DNA from: Cymodocea nodosa
Lineage: Eukaryota; Streptophyta; Magnoliopsida; Alismatales; Cymodoceaceae
Length of the DNA: 64,000 nt
Direction of reading: 5' to 3'
Assembly (NCBI GenBank): GCA_036874045.1
Contig: CM072339.1
Location: forward strand, 7,261,501 to 7,325,500
Numbering within the stretch: position 1 is the stretch's first letter; every line of letters begins with the position of its first letter. Shown one piece after another: positions 1 through 10,201 of this stretch. Position numbers and translations under genes: made by a program. Under the pieces are notes generated by a model. That model worked only from the letters and a program-made list of their open reading frames with translations, was not told where the DNA came from and searched no databases.

Positions 1-194
1 ATAATTTGAGGTATTTTTATGCCTAAATCTACTAAAACTCTTCTCTAGTAGAAAAAGTTAGATTCTACCTTTTGTAGCTCTTTTTCCCTCGTTGTATTTC
101 TGATCTTCTGCCTTGTGTGCCATTCTTCCAAATCTTTCAGAAATTTTGATGTGTCAACTATGTCCTCCTAGAATTCTGGTGTTATCTTTGTCAT
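1..194 (-). pseudogene. Athila-like ORF2, N-terminal fragment
   Basis: Minus-strand start of the ORF that is complete at 35461-37269 in the other copy. It starts at the ATG aligned with that copy's ATG (another ATG lies one codon upstream) and contains a TPEF segment, then EDIVDTSKFLKDLEEWHTR and REKELQKVES. A TAG replaces the Trp codon after TPEF, so it is already broken. It runs off the window. Function unknown; see the entry at 35461. Confidence 0.75.
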
Positions 195-921
195 CATGGA
201 GTTACAAAACGGAACAGAATTGCTCTGATCTCTATTGGTCTATGTTCTAAATGATTCTGCAGATAATGCCCCAAAATCCTAAGTTTTAGTATAAATAAGC
301 CTTAAGTTTAAGTGGGTAATCAGGTCATTTTCTCACGCAAACTCTCACTCTCTCATCTATCTCTCCGTGGAGTTACAGTTAACTCCACAGATTAAGTCCA
401 TGGACTTAGCTATAGTACTCTGTTGAGTTATAGTTAACTCAACGAGGTAAGTTCGTTAACTTATCCTAGACTCAATGGAGTAAGTTCGTTAAGTTAAGCG
501 TAACTCAATGGACTTCCCGTAAAGTTATAACTAATAAAAAATACTTATAATAATAGTTTTTACTTTGGTCAAGACTGAAGAATTTTCGGTCTAACCGACT
601 CTTAGTAATTTATTTTTTTTTTTAGAATTTTCGGTCAAACTGTTATGTTCCTCGGTTGAACCAAAATTAATTACTCTCTTTTTTCTTACCAGTTGAATTG
701 ATACTATGCTTCGGTAAAACCGACATTTTTACTTAATATAATATATATTTTTTATGTTTTTATATTTCGGTCAGATCGATGTATCTTGTTAGTTGAACTG
801 CAATGATTTTTTCTTTTAATATATGTTTTGATGAAATTGATAATTCCTTTCGGTTGAACCGTGACTATGTTTACATAAGTTTTTATTTATTTATTTTTAT
901 ATATACTTAGAAAATTTCTTA
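195..921. repeat. Non-coding spacer with palindromes and TCGGTT/ACCGA array
   Basis: No gene seen. About 360-530 carries several inverted repeats of the GAGTTA...TAACTC type. About 545-870 holds irregular repeats of a motif close to TCGGTTnnACCGA. The same two blocks, in the opposite order, are at 34840-35340 in the plus-strand copy. Confidence 0.7.
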
Positions 922-2080
922 CTAAGTAAAGCTCGAGTAGTCTTCTACTCTTACTTCTTCTATAATTGCAAAAGAACTTTTTTGTATCTTCAAAATAGGT
1001 CTAAGTCTTTGTCCATTTACCTTAAATATATTCTGATTTTTAGGATTTTCAATTTCAATAGTTCTATAGGAATAAATATTTCGAACTATGTAAGGCCTTG
1101 CCCATCTAGATCTTAATTTCCCTAGATGGTTATGAAGTCTAGTCATGTAAAGATATACTTCTTGTCCTATTTCAAAGGTTTTTGGAATAATTTTCTTGTC
1201 ATGCTAGAACTTCATTTTCTCTTTTTCTCTTACAGCTTTCAAATAAGCTTCATTCCTAAATTCTTTTAATTCAATCAATTGTATTTTCCTATTCTCAACA
1301 ACTTGATTTAAATTAGTGTTCAAAGTTTTTAATGCCTAATAAGCTTTATGTTCAATTTCAACTAGTAAATGACAACTTTTTCCATATACTAGCCTAAAAG
1401 GTGACATACCTAAGCTTGTCTTATAAGCAGTTCTATAAGCCCAAAGTGCATCTATTAATCTATTAGCCCAATTTGTTCTAGTAGGATTTACTAGTTTTTC
1501 TAAGATTAACTTAATTTGTTTGTTTGCACTTTCTACTTGTCCACTTGTTTACGGATGATATGATGTTGTAATTTTGTGATTTACTTCATATTTCTTCATT
1601 AAGGCTTCAAAACTTCTATTACAGAAATGAGTTCCTCTATCACTGATAATAGCTTTAGATATTCCAAATCTAGCAATTATATTAGTTTTTATAAAATGTA
1701 TTACCACTTTATTGTCATTAGTTTTTGTAGGAATAGCTTCTATCTATTTAGATACATAATCCACCCCCAATAATATATAATTAAATTGATTAGACATAGG
1801 AAATTGACCCATAAAATCTATTCCCCACACATCAAAGATTTCAACCCAACAATAGGATTAAGAGGCATCATATTTCTCTTTGATATTCTTCCTATTTGTT
1901 GACATCTTAATCAACTTAAACATTATTTATGGGCATCTTTGAATAGTGTTGGCCAATAAAAACCACATTGTAGAATTTTGGTAGTAGTTTTCCTTGAACC
2001 AAAATGCCCTCCACATGCTTAGTCATGGCAAAAAGACAATATGCTTTGATATTCAGTTTCTGGAATACACCACCTTAAAA
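922..2080 (-). pseudogene. Integrase (Athila-like), broken
   Basis: Minus-strand integrase region. The zinc-binding start (ACGGHFG and CGFYWP, about 1955-2040), the catalytic core and the Athila-type C-terminal [11 protein letters not shown] (about 1085-1120) are recognisable by comparison with the cleaner copy at 33720-34790. Integrase inserts the cDNA into the host chromosome. Only the C-terminal 74 residues stay open; the rest is split by stops and frameshifts. Followed downstream by the palindrome spacer. Confidence 0.8.
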
Positions 2081-2169
2081 CCAGATCAGGACATTTCTTA
2101 AATAATTATGGGTCTTCCCAATAGTAATATCTCACTCTTGAAAAGAACAATTTCTTATCCTATCTATTC

Positions 2170-2690
2170 TAATCCTTCGGTGTTAAACCAGTAACTAAGT
2201 AATTAACTATGTCTGCATACCAAGGCATTGTTTTAATGGTCATTAATTGTTCATCAGGAAAATTATCGTTAATTTCAATATTTGAATTTTCTATTTGTAA
2301 TCTTGATAAATGATCTACTACTACATTCTCACAACCTTTTTTATCTTTAATTTCTAGATCAAATTCTTGTAATAATAATATCCATCAGATCAATCTAGGT
2401 TTAGTCTCTTTCTTTGCTATTAGGTGTTTTAAAGCTGAATGATCCGTGTATACTATCACTTTAGCTCCAATTAGATATGAACTAAACTTTTCTAAGGCAA
2501 ACACAACAGCTAATTGCTCTTTTTCAATAGTTGTATAATTAACTTGAGCATCATTTAAAGTTTTACTTGCATAATCAATTACTCTAAGAGATTTTTCTAT
2601 CTTCTTTCCCAGTACTACTCCTACAGTAAAATCAGATGCATCGCACATTAATTCAAATGGATGGCTCCAATCAGGTGTTTGTATTATAGG
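2170..2690 (-). pseudogene. RNase H domain (Athila-like), broken
   Basis: Continues pol after [15 protein letters not shown] is the start of the Ty3/gypsy RNase H fold, followed by [18 protein letters not shown] and [11 protein letters not shown]. These hold the acidic residues that bind metal for cutting RNA in RNA:DNA hybrids. A stop falls near 2385, before the linker to integrase. Same frame order as the copy at 33119-33562. Confidence 0.85.
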
Positions 2691-2693
2691 AGT

Positions 2694-3668
2694 TTAAATT
2701 AAGCTAGTTTTAAGCTTGAAAAATGCTTCTTTGCAATTTTTATCAAAGTTGAATGGGACATCTTTTAATAGATTAGTTAAAGGTCTAGGTATTTTGCTAA
2801 AATCTTTAATGAATCTTCTATAAAATCCTGCATGTCCTAGAAATGATCTAATATCTTTTACTAATTTAGGTTCTAGTAGATTAGAAATTACTTCTATTTT
2901 AGCTTTATCTACTTCCAACCCTTTCTTTGAAACAACATGTCCCAAAACTATTCCTTGATTAACCATGAAGTGACATTTTTCCCAATTAAGAATCAGACTT
3001 TTTTCCACATAGCATTTTAATACTTGGTCTAAATTATTTAAACACACTTCATATGAAGTTCCATATACATTAAAATCATCCATAAATATTTCTAAAAAAT
3101 CTTCAGTCATTCTAGTAAATATGCCCTACATACACCTTTGAAAGGTGGCTGGTGCATTGCATAATCCGAATGGCATTCTCTTAAAAGCATAAGTTCCATT
3201 AGGATAGGTGAAAGTTGTTTTCTCTTGATCCTCTAATGCTATTGGAACTTTGTTATATCTTGAATACTCATTTAGGAAACAAAAATATTCTTGCCCTGCT
3301 AATTTCTCTAGCATTTGATCTATAAAAGGTAAGGGAAAATGATCTTTCCTAGTCACAGCATTCAAGTTTCTATAGTCTATACACACTCTCCAACCTGATT
3401 GAATTTTAGTAGGTATCAAGTCTTGACTTTCATTCTTAATAACTGTTTATCTTGATTTCTTGGAAACTATATGGATTGGGCTAACCCATGAGCTATCAGA
3501 AATTGGATAAATTATGTCATTATTTAACCACTTCACTATTTCTTTCCTAACTACTTCTTTAAGGTTTGGATTTAATCTCCTCTCAGGAATTCTAACTGGT
3601 TTAACATTCTCTTCTAAATATATGTGGTGACAGCATAAAGTTGCACTTAACCCTTTTATATCAGTCAT
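2694..3668 (-). pseudogene. Reverse transcriptase (Athila-like), broken
   Basis: RT copies element RNA into cDNA. Visible in order on the minus strand: WRVCIDYRNLNAVTRKDHFP, YAFKRMPFGLCNAPATFQ and the catalytic MDDF box (IFMDDFNVYG, near 3070-3090), then a thumb with FLGHAGFYRRFI. The last is usual for Ty3/gypsy, and the spacing fits Athila. A stop sits between the palm segments (near 3125), where the plus-strand copy has a CAG-to-TAG change, and another lies near 3420. Non-functional. Confidence 0.9.
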
Positions 3669-3938
3669 AGTCCATCCTATTGCCTCTTTATAAGTTTTTA
3701 CTACATCTTTTAATTTAGAAATTTGATCCTCTTTTAAATCTAAAGTAATAATGATTGGACAAGTTCATTTTTCTTCCAGAAATATATAGGTTATTTCAGT
3801 AGGTAATAGTTTTAAATCTAAATGTTGACCATCAGAAGCTAGAGCTCCTAATTGAACATTTTCATTTTCCATATATATCTCTTCTTGATCTCCTTCTACA
3901 TTTATGCTTTCACTTACTCCTAAATTTTCAAAATTTAG

Positions 3939-4829
3939 TTACCTATTTAGTTCTTCTTGAATCACATCATCTAGCATATCTCCTTCATCCTTTAAAAAGT
4001 CTATAGTATGTAAGGACATTTCCAACTCTTCAAACTTTTCTGGTTTGAAAATGTTTAATTGAGTATTCTCATTACCATATGCTAACTTCATCACTCCAGT
4101 TTTACAATTTATAACAGCCCCTGATGTTGCTAAGAATGGTCTTCCCAAAATTAAAGATGTATCATGATTCTGATGCTTAATTTGTTGGGAATCCAAAATT
4201 ACAATATCAATAGGATATATGAAGTTTTGGATTTTAATTAAGACATCCTTTATTTTTCCACTAGGGTATTTTATACTTCTATCAGCTAATTGAATAACAA
4301 TCCTAGTAGGGATTAAGCCTTCTAATCCTAAGGATGCAAATATATCACTCGACATAACATTTATGCCTGCACCTAGGTCTATTAAGGTTCTTTCTAGAAT
4401 GGTATTTCCTATGGTGCATGATATAATAGGGATTCCAGGATCAGATAACTTTTTAGGAATTTGTGGCAGAAATAGGAAACTACTTTGCTCAACTAAAAGG
4501 ACTTTCCTTAAAACTTTTTGCTCTTTTTTCTTAGTGCGCCAATCCTTAAGAAATTTAGCACAAGGTGACATTTTTTGTAATAAGTCTAATAAAGGAATGT
4601 TAACTTGTACTTTTTCAAAAATTTCTCTAATTTTTTCAAGAAATGTTTGTTGTAATCTTTCAGGATAGGGTGCTAATGATTGTGATTTAAGAGATTCTTT
4701 TTCTTTCATTTGATTTGTTTGATCATTTTTAGTATCATTTTCAGATTCAGCTTTGTCTTCATTAATTTCTACGTTTTCAGATATTACATTGTCATTATCA
4801 TTTTGATTTTTGTTCTTATCCACCTTCAT
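3939..4829 (-). pseudogene. Gag-pol linker and retropepsin-like protease (Athila-like)
   Basis: 296 open residues on the minus strand. The first 100 are polar and rich in Lys, Asn and Glu. Then comes an aspartic protease with TLIDLGAGINVM (in place of the usual D[TS]G, as is common in Athila elements), QLADRSIKYPSGKI and LGRPFLATSGAVI. It would cleave the Gag-Pol polyprotein. It is open here although the rest of pol is broken. About 270 bp of linker (3669-3938), with a stop near 3939, joins it to RT. Confidence 0.85.
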
Positions 4830-5035
4830 ATTACTTTTTTTTGAATTTTTGGTGGTATATCAATTCTAGATCTTAATGTTATACATACATCTTCCAGATT
4901 TTCATTACTTTCATGATGTTCTTGTATTTCATTTTCGTGATTATGATCTTCAACTATTTTTAGTTTTAAATTGCATTATTTAAATTCTATTGCATTGGTA
5001 TTTTCTTTTTTCTGTATATCTTGCAAATTATGCAA

Positions 5036-5374
5036 AATGAAAAAGTGCTTAAAATGAAAAAGTGCTTACAAAGTGAAAATCTTGGAGAGTTTATTGACTA
5101 GTTTGATCACGAGCCTTTTGTACTTGAGCAGATAGGTATGTAAGGATTGTTGTCTTAATAAAAGATTCTTTAAATCTAGCAACCTAAGGTCCTGATCAGA
5201 CTTGGGATTGTTGACTGAAAGCTCATTACACGGGTACATTAGAAAGCTCTTATATGATTCAAGCTTTTCAAACTAACTTTTAAAGAAAATTATCAATATT
5301 TACTATTTTGAAATGATAAAAGTTGTTTCATTAATTATAGAGATCATTGAATCGAATATGGTTTCTACCAATAT
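5036..5374 (+). mobile_element. Sirevirus X, left piece (non-coding)
   Basis: Matches the non-coding interval between pol and ORF2 of Sirevirus C (reverse complement of about 13530-13190), including the stretch with 'GATCACGAGCC' and 'ATTCAAGCTT'. It is interrupted at 5374 by element D and resumes at 25707: the flanks GGTTTCTACCAATAT / AATATGATTGCTG join to give the sequence that is continuous in C. X upstream of here is missing. Confidence 0.85.
5370..5374. repeat. Target site duplication AATAT of element D (left)
   Basis: AATAT directly precedes the LTR start TGAAAGG and recurs at 25702-25706, directly after the LTR end CCTAACA. It is a perfect 5-bp duplication, as produced by retrotransposon integrase. 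Confidence 0.95.
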
Positions 5375-5988
5375 TGAAAGGACCTTTAGATTTCGGTAAT
5401 GCAAAAATCAATGTGAGGTTTTGAATTGTATTTCTCAGGTTTAGTTAGTGCAGCAAAAGATTAGAAGGCAAACAATTATAAGCAGCAAACAAGTTGTAGT
5501 TAATCCCAGAATGTGCTGCTACAGAAAATCGGACAATTAAGAAAGGATTGAATGATCGGAAAGTTAAGGAGTTAACTATTCGGAAGCTTAAGAGACTTTT
5601 CGGAGAGTTAGATAACTATTCGAGTTTTTCGGAGAGTTATAGGTATAACTATCCGAATGTTAAGTCATTCAATTAACCACGTGCAGAAATACAGAATGGA
5701 TGCTTAAAGGGCTTTTCGGAGAGTTAGATAACTATCTGAGTTTTCTTTTCGTAGAGTTAGATAACTATTCGAGTTTTTCGGAGAGTTACGGGTATAACTT
5801 TCCGGAACTTAAGTCATCTTATTATGCACATGTAGAATGGTGAAGTTGGTAGTTAAAAGCTTAAAAGGAAAAATCAAAGAGTTAGATAACTATTCGACTT
5901 TTTCGAACAGTTATAGGTATAACTATCTGAAACTTAAGTCATTGAATTTCCCACGTGTAGAAATCCAGATAGAAGCTCAAATAAGTTT

Positions 5989-6016
5989 TCGGAGAGTTAG
6001 AAAGATAACTATCCGA
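5989..6016. promoter_or_regulatory. 28-bp LTR palindrome (example of array unit)
   Basis: Arms TCGGAGAGTTA and TAACTATCCGA, one mismatch, around a 6-nt centre. The same layout recurs at 6266-6293 and at 60798-60825 in element B. It sits upstream of the TATA box, so an enhancer or silencer role is plausible but not shown. Confidence 0.6.
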
Positions 6017-6427
6017 AATCTTGAAGCGTTTCGATGAGTTACAGGTATAACCATCTGAAACTTAAGTCAGTCTTTATGCACATGCTGAATTAAAGCAATC
6101 GGAAAGTTAATAGAGGGTTACTATAGCTAACTATCCGACAGTTAAACAACTATTCAGTAAGTTACAGTTACAAGTATCTGATTGAATGACAGCTCGCATT
6201 ATATGATCTGGAATCCTACCTGGCAAAAAAACTTAAGTGATCTTTTGGTAAGATACAAACATTCTTCGGAGAGTTACACATCTAACTATCCGAAAGGTTA
6301 AGAAAATCGGAAGGATATCTTGAAATATCTTTTTGAACGGTAATTTACTGTATCTAGGACTGAAGTCTAATCAAGTATAGTAGAATACATCCGTTGGAAG
6401 AAAAATATGATCGTTACACATGTTTTG

Positions 6428-6435
6428 TATATATA
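6428..6435 (+). promoter_or_regulatory. Putative TATA box of D 5' LTR
   Basis: TATATATA about 460 bp before the LTR end and downstream of the palindrome array; conserved at 25244-25251 in the 3' LTR. This is the likely start region of the genomic RNA. Confidence 0.6.
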
Positions 6436-6897
6436 CAAGATATAGACAACAGAATTACATAGCTTTTGCTCATGCACATACTTACACCAAGCTCAACAGA
6501 AGAAAAGCTTTAGAGATCAAATCATCTTCAATGCTTACAGACTGAATTTCAGAAGCTCATCACGCACTCCACTCTATTACTCACAAGCTAGTGTTCACTA
6601 AAGTACACGGATCAAAACTTCAGAGAAAGGATTGGTTGGAGCTTCGACTAGGAAGCTCAAGTGAATGGTTGGTTCTTGCTTAAACCCTAAAGCAAGTGAT
6701 TGTAAGTTTGCAAAAGTTTAGTGAAGCCCAAGTATCCCTTGGGGGTGGACTAGGCGTTAGTGGTGAACCACCTAAAATCTCTGTGTACTCTTTTATTGTG
6801 TGCTTGCTATTTCTTTATACTAATCTACTACTAAAAGGTTAAGAAACGAATTATTACCATTCACCCCCCCTCTAGTAAGCCATAAGGTCCTAACAAT

Positions 6898-6909
6898 TGG
6901 TATCAGAGC
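6898..6909 (+). other. Primer binding site of element D (initiator Met-tRNA type)
   Basis: TGGTATCAGAGC starts 2 bp after the LTR end. This is the usual plant copia primer site, complementary to the 3' end of initiator Met-tRNA. Confidence 0.95.
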
Positions 6910-6947
6910 AATGTTGATCTCGTTAATAGATTTCACCATCTGAGATC

Positions 6948-7976
6948 ATGACTTTCCACACTACAGAGGGTTAGAATATCCATCAACCTCCCCTCTTTGA
7001 TGGTAGCAATTATAGCTACTAGAAAAATAGGATGGAGTGCTTTCTCAAGAGTATAGATGTGAAACTTTGGAGAATGGTTGTACATGGTACACCAACTCCA
7101 ATCAGTCATGAAAGTGACTGGACTGAGGTGGATGAAAGAATCATCCAGATGGATGCTCGTGGGCTTAATTCCATTTACTGTGCACTAACTAGTGAGCAGT
7201 ATAATAAAATATCTACTTGTAAATTCTCCTATGAAGCTTGGAAGATCTTTCAAATTACATATGAAGGAACCAGCCAAGTTAAAGATACTAAAATCAGCAT
7301 TTTATTAAGAAAATATGAACTATTCAAAATGCTTGAAAAAGAAAGTATCACTAAAATGTTTTCTAGATTCACAGAAATTGTGAATGAACTAGGAGGCCTT
7401 GGGAGGAGTTTTTCTAATCATGAACAGGTACAAAAGATGCTAAGGAGCTTGACAGTCGAATAGAAGTAGAAGTGTACTTCCATACAAGATTCAAAGGATC
7501 TGAACAGCTATTCAGTTGAAGATTTGTTGAGAAACCTTCTAGCCCATGAAGTCCAAATGAAGGAATGGAAAGAAGAAGAAGGAGTCACTGAAAGAAAGGT
7601 AGAGAAAAAGAAAGAACTAGCTTTTCCCTCAACAGAAGATCAACCAAGCTCGGATGAGAATGAAGTGTTACTACTGGCCAAGAACTTCAGAAGGATGATG
7701 AGACAAGGAGGCAAAGCCAGCTCCTCAAAATCAAAAGTCCCTACATGCTACAAGTGTAAGAAACTGGGACACATTCAACTTTACTGTCCTTTTCAATAGG
7801 AGGAGGACAAATAGAAATGAAAGAAGAAGAATAAGAAGAAAATGGCCTTGAAAGCCACTTGGGATGACAATAGTTCATCCAGCAGCTCATCAAACTTAGA
7901 TGAGGAGGCATCTGCAAACGTGTGCTTCGCTGCACAAGAGGTATGTTCTACATCTCCCTATTGCTCAAAAAAAGAA
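6948..7976 (+). pseudogene. gag of element D, first part
   Basis: Capsid/nucleocapsid polyprotein. The first ATG after the primer site is at 6948. Core motifs are PPLFDGSNYSY, DARGLNSIYCALT, KISILLRKYELFKM and MFSRFTEIVNELG, then a CCHC knuckle CYKCKKLGHIQLYC (7746-7787) and an acidic Ser-rich stretch. All in one frame, with stops at 6972, 7020, near 7460 and 7798. Several sit where element B has Gln or Trp. Cut by element C after 7976; the reading continues at 18163. Confidence 0.9.
7972..7976. repeat. Target site duplication AAGAA of element C (left)
   Basis: AAGAA before the LTR start TGTAGG, repeated at 18158-18162 after the LTR end TGCA. Removing C and one copy restores gag of D, as judged from the uninterrupted gag of B (58474-59795). 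Confidence 0.93.
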
Positions 7977-9709
7977 TGTAGGATCGTATGGCTACACAAG
8001 AGGGGGGTGAATTGTGTTTTTCAACTTTTTCCGATTATAATTGAAACTTCAATAATTAAAAAACAAGTCGAAACACTATTTTTATAAAATCATTTTTATT
8101 CAAGGTTTCAATTACAACATACAATTCAATTCTCCTTAGAAATTGTAGATGCAATTATATTTCAATACCATGTTTCATCTATACAATTTCATAACTACAA
8201 ACAGAGAAAACTAATTTGCGGAATTTAAAACATTTCTCCCTGTTTGAGATCTTTCTTCTTCTTCTTCAGCAATTCTTTAGTGACGAATATCTTGTCTTCA
8301 CCGAATTTTCTTTCTTCTGATACTTTAAATCTTCAGTGACATAAATAATACCTTTTTCTACTTCACTGAATTTTCTTTCACCTGAGAGATTTTCCCCGAA
8401 GAGTGTTTTTGATCCCTGAAAAGATTTTCTTTTGGTGTGCAGGGATAGTTTGATCCTTGAAAAGATTTTCATTTTGTATGCAAGGATAATTTGATCAACG
8501 AGAATTCTATGCCTTTTATACTGTATGTTAATTTCATGCATATCCTCCACGTTTAATCACTACCAGTTTTCCACTTCTTGATGTCTTTGCTTTTTCTTTC
8601 ATCGAAACACACATGTTCTGACCCATGTTTACATTTTGAATTTTCTTTAATCATCAATCTTGGATCTTTGAAAAGTTTCCTGCAAAATAAACTTTCTCTT
8701 CCAAAATTTTTCATTAGTATAATAAAAAGTCGTTACTTTAATATTAACTAAATGAGTAACACAAGTAGATATTAACTTAATGTTTCTAACTTAACGAGTT
8801 TCTCATGTGCCATTTCACGTGACTACTACTGTAGCTAACTCAACGAACTAAGTCCATGGTGTTATGGATAACTCAATGAACCAGCTTAACCTTTCTTTCG
8901 GAAGGTTAAATGCTAACTCACCGAAAATAGTTTAAGTTTCGGATAGTTACGGTTGTAAGTCTCTGAAAAACCCTTTTTACCATAAAACTAGTGAGACACG
9001 TGTCGTGACCTAAAACCATGACTTAAGTTACCTTTTGGATAGTTATAGTTGTAAGTCTCCGAAAAACTCTAACTCACTGATTCAACAATAAACAAATGTT
9101 TTTATAATAAGAATTTTACCACGTGCAAAAATAACAACTTAAGTTTATAACGCTAACCTAACGTGTTGCCTTAGTGTTCAATATAGCAACTCAACACATT
9201 TAGTTATGTTAACTTAATGAGTTAAACATGTGCACCTCACATGATACAATATAACATTCATAACTTATAATTTCACCACGTGTATAACACTAACTTAACG
9301 AGTTGTCTAAACTTTTACTCATTAACTCAACAAGTTCTCACGTGACTTATTTTAACCTTTAAGCCTTTAACTTAACGAGTTCTCATGTGATCTCTATAAA
9401 TAACACTCTAACTTAACGAGTTGTCTTAATGTGCACTGTTCATGATATAGAAGATATAACTTTAAAACATATCATGCTTTTCAATAAGAAAACACACGTT
9501 AACTTAACGTTTAGTTACATGAGAAATTAATGCAATGAAATGACTAGTTATTTAACAATATAATTTCAGATCCAATATAGACAAGTATTTATATCAGTAA
9601 ACTTTTTCTGTATTCATTGATGATTTTAATTTCTTTTCACAAGCAATAGTAATTAAGCAAATATGATTATTTTCATTTAGCACACATCATCAAAACAAAA
9701 TACTCAACA
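7977..9709 (-). repeat. 3' LTR of element C
   Basis: 1,733 bp, TGTAGGATCG...ACTCAACA as written on the plus strand. About 8720-9530 is rich in AACTTAACGAGTT-like palindromes and ACGTG boxes. A minus-strand TATA box (TATAAAAGG) lies at 8512-8520. Very similar to the copy at 16408-18157. Confidence 0.95.
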
Positions 9710-10201
9710 ATCTCCCCCTTTTTGATGATGACAAACCATATTAAATCAATTATGAAATATGTTTAACTCAACAAAGCACCTTCGTTGGGTTAACTTTTCA
9801 TTCAACAAACAAGTTTGTTGACTTAAGTTCACTTAAGTTTATTTCTATTGTTTGTGTAAATTTCATCTCTCAGAAATAAAACTTTCAGATGTTAGTAATT
9901 ATATAAGTATCATTTCTCTAGTTATCATCTGTCATATTACAATAACCATTTAAATATCATCTCCCTTTATAATATATGCAATTAAAATCATAATCATCTT
10001 TTTATAACATTTCTCCCCCTTTTTGTCATTAATCAAAAAGATAATTATAGAGAATATATATATAGTAAGAGATATATTTACAACAATGATTTTTGTAAAC
10101 AAGAATAATAATTGAACACATTTACAGAAAAATGTATTGTTCAATGAATCAAACAAGAAATACAAACATTACATTTTGTATTCAGATACAAACAAACACA
10201 G
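9710..10201 (-). other. 3' untranslated region of element C with two polypurine tracts
   Basis: No gene. Tracts complementary to TCTCCCCCTTTTT lie at 9711-9723, directly beside the LTR, and at about 10011-10024. On the minus strand they read AAAAAGGGGGAGA. Repeated tracts of this kind are typical of Sireviruses and prime second-strand cDNA. The rest is AT-rich. Confidence 0.8.

Larger units (their letters stand above)
1..5035 (-). mobile_element. Athila-like Ty3/gypsy element, internal fragment
   Basis: Read on the minus strand this runs from the gag-protease linker (near 5035) through protease, RT, RNase H and integrase to the start of a downstream ORF at the window edge. It is a diverged copy of the element at 28324-44535, matching its interval from about 30740 to 35650 in the same order. 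No LTR lies inside the window, so the 3' half continues beyond base 1 and the 5' end is lost at the junction near 5035. Stops and frameshifts make it non-coding today. Confidence 0.9.
5375..6895 (+). repeat. 5' LTR of element D
   Basis: 1,521 bp, TGAAAGGACC...CCTAACA. About 5540-6320 is an array of TCGGAnAGTTA / TAACTnTCCGA palindromes with CACGTG boxes (for example at 5680 and 5952). A TATA box lies at 6428-6435. It ends in a C-rich tract (6862-6868) just before the terminal CCTAACA, as in many plant copia LTRs. The partner LTR is at 24191-25701. Confidence 0.95.

Noticed and set aside
4363..4668. Open frame of 101 codons on the plus strand
   Set aside because: Antisense shadow of the protease region, which has clear motifs on the minus strand.
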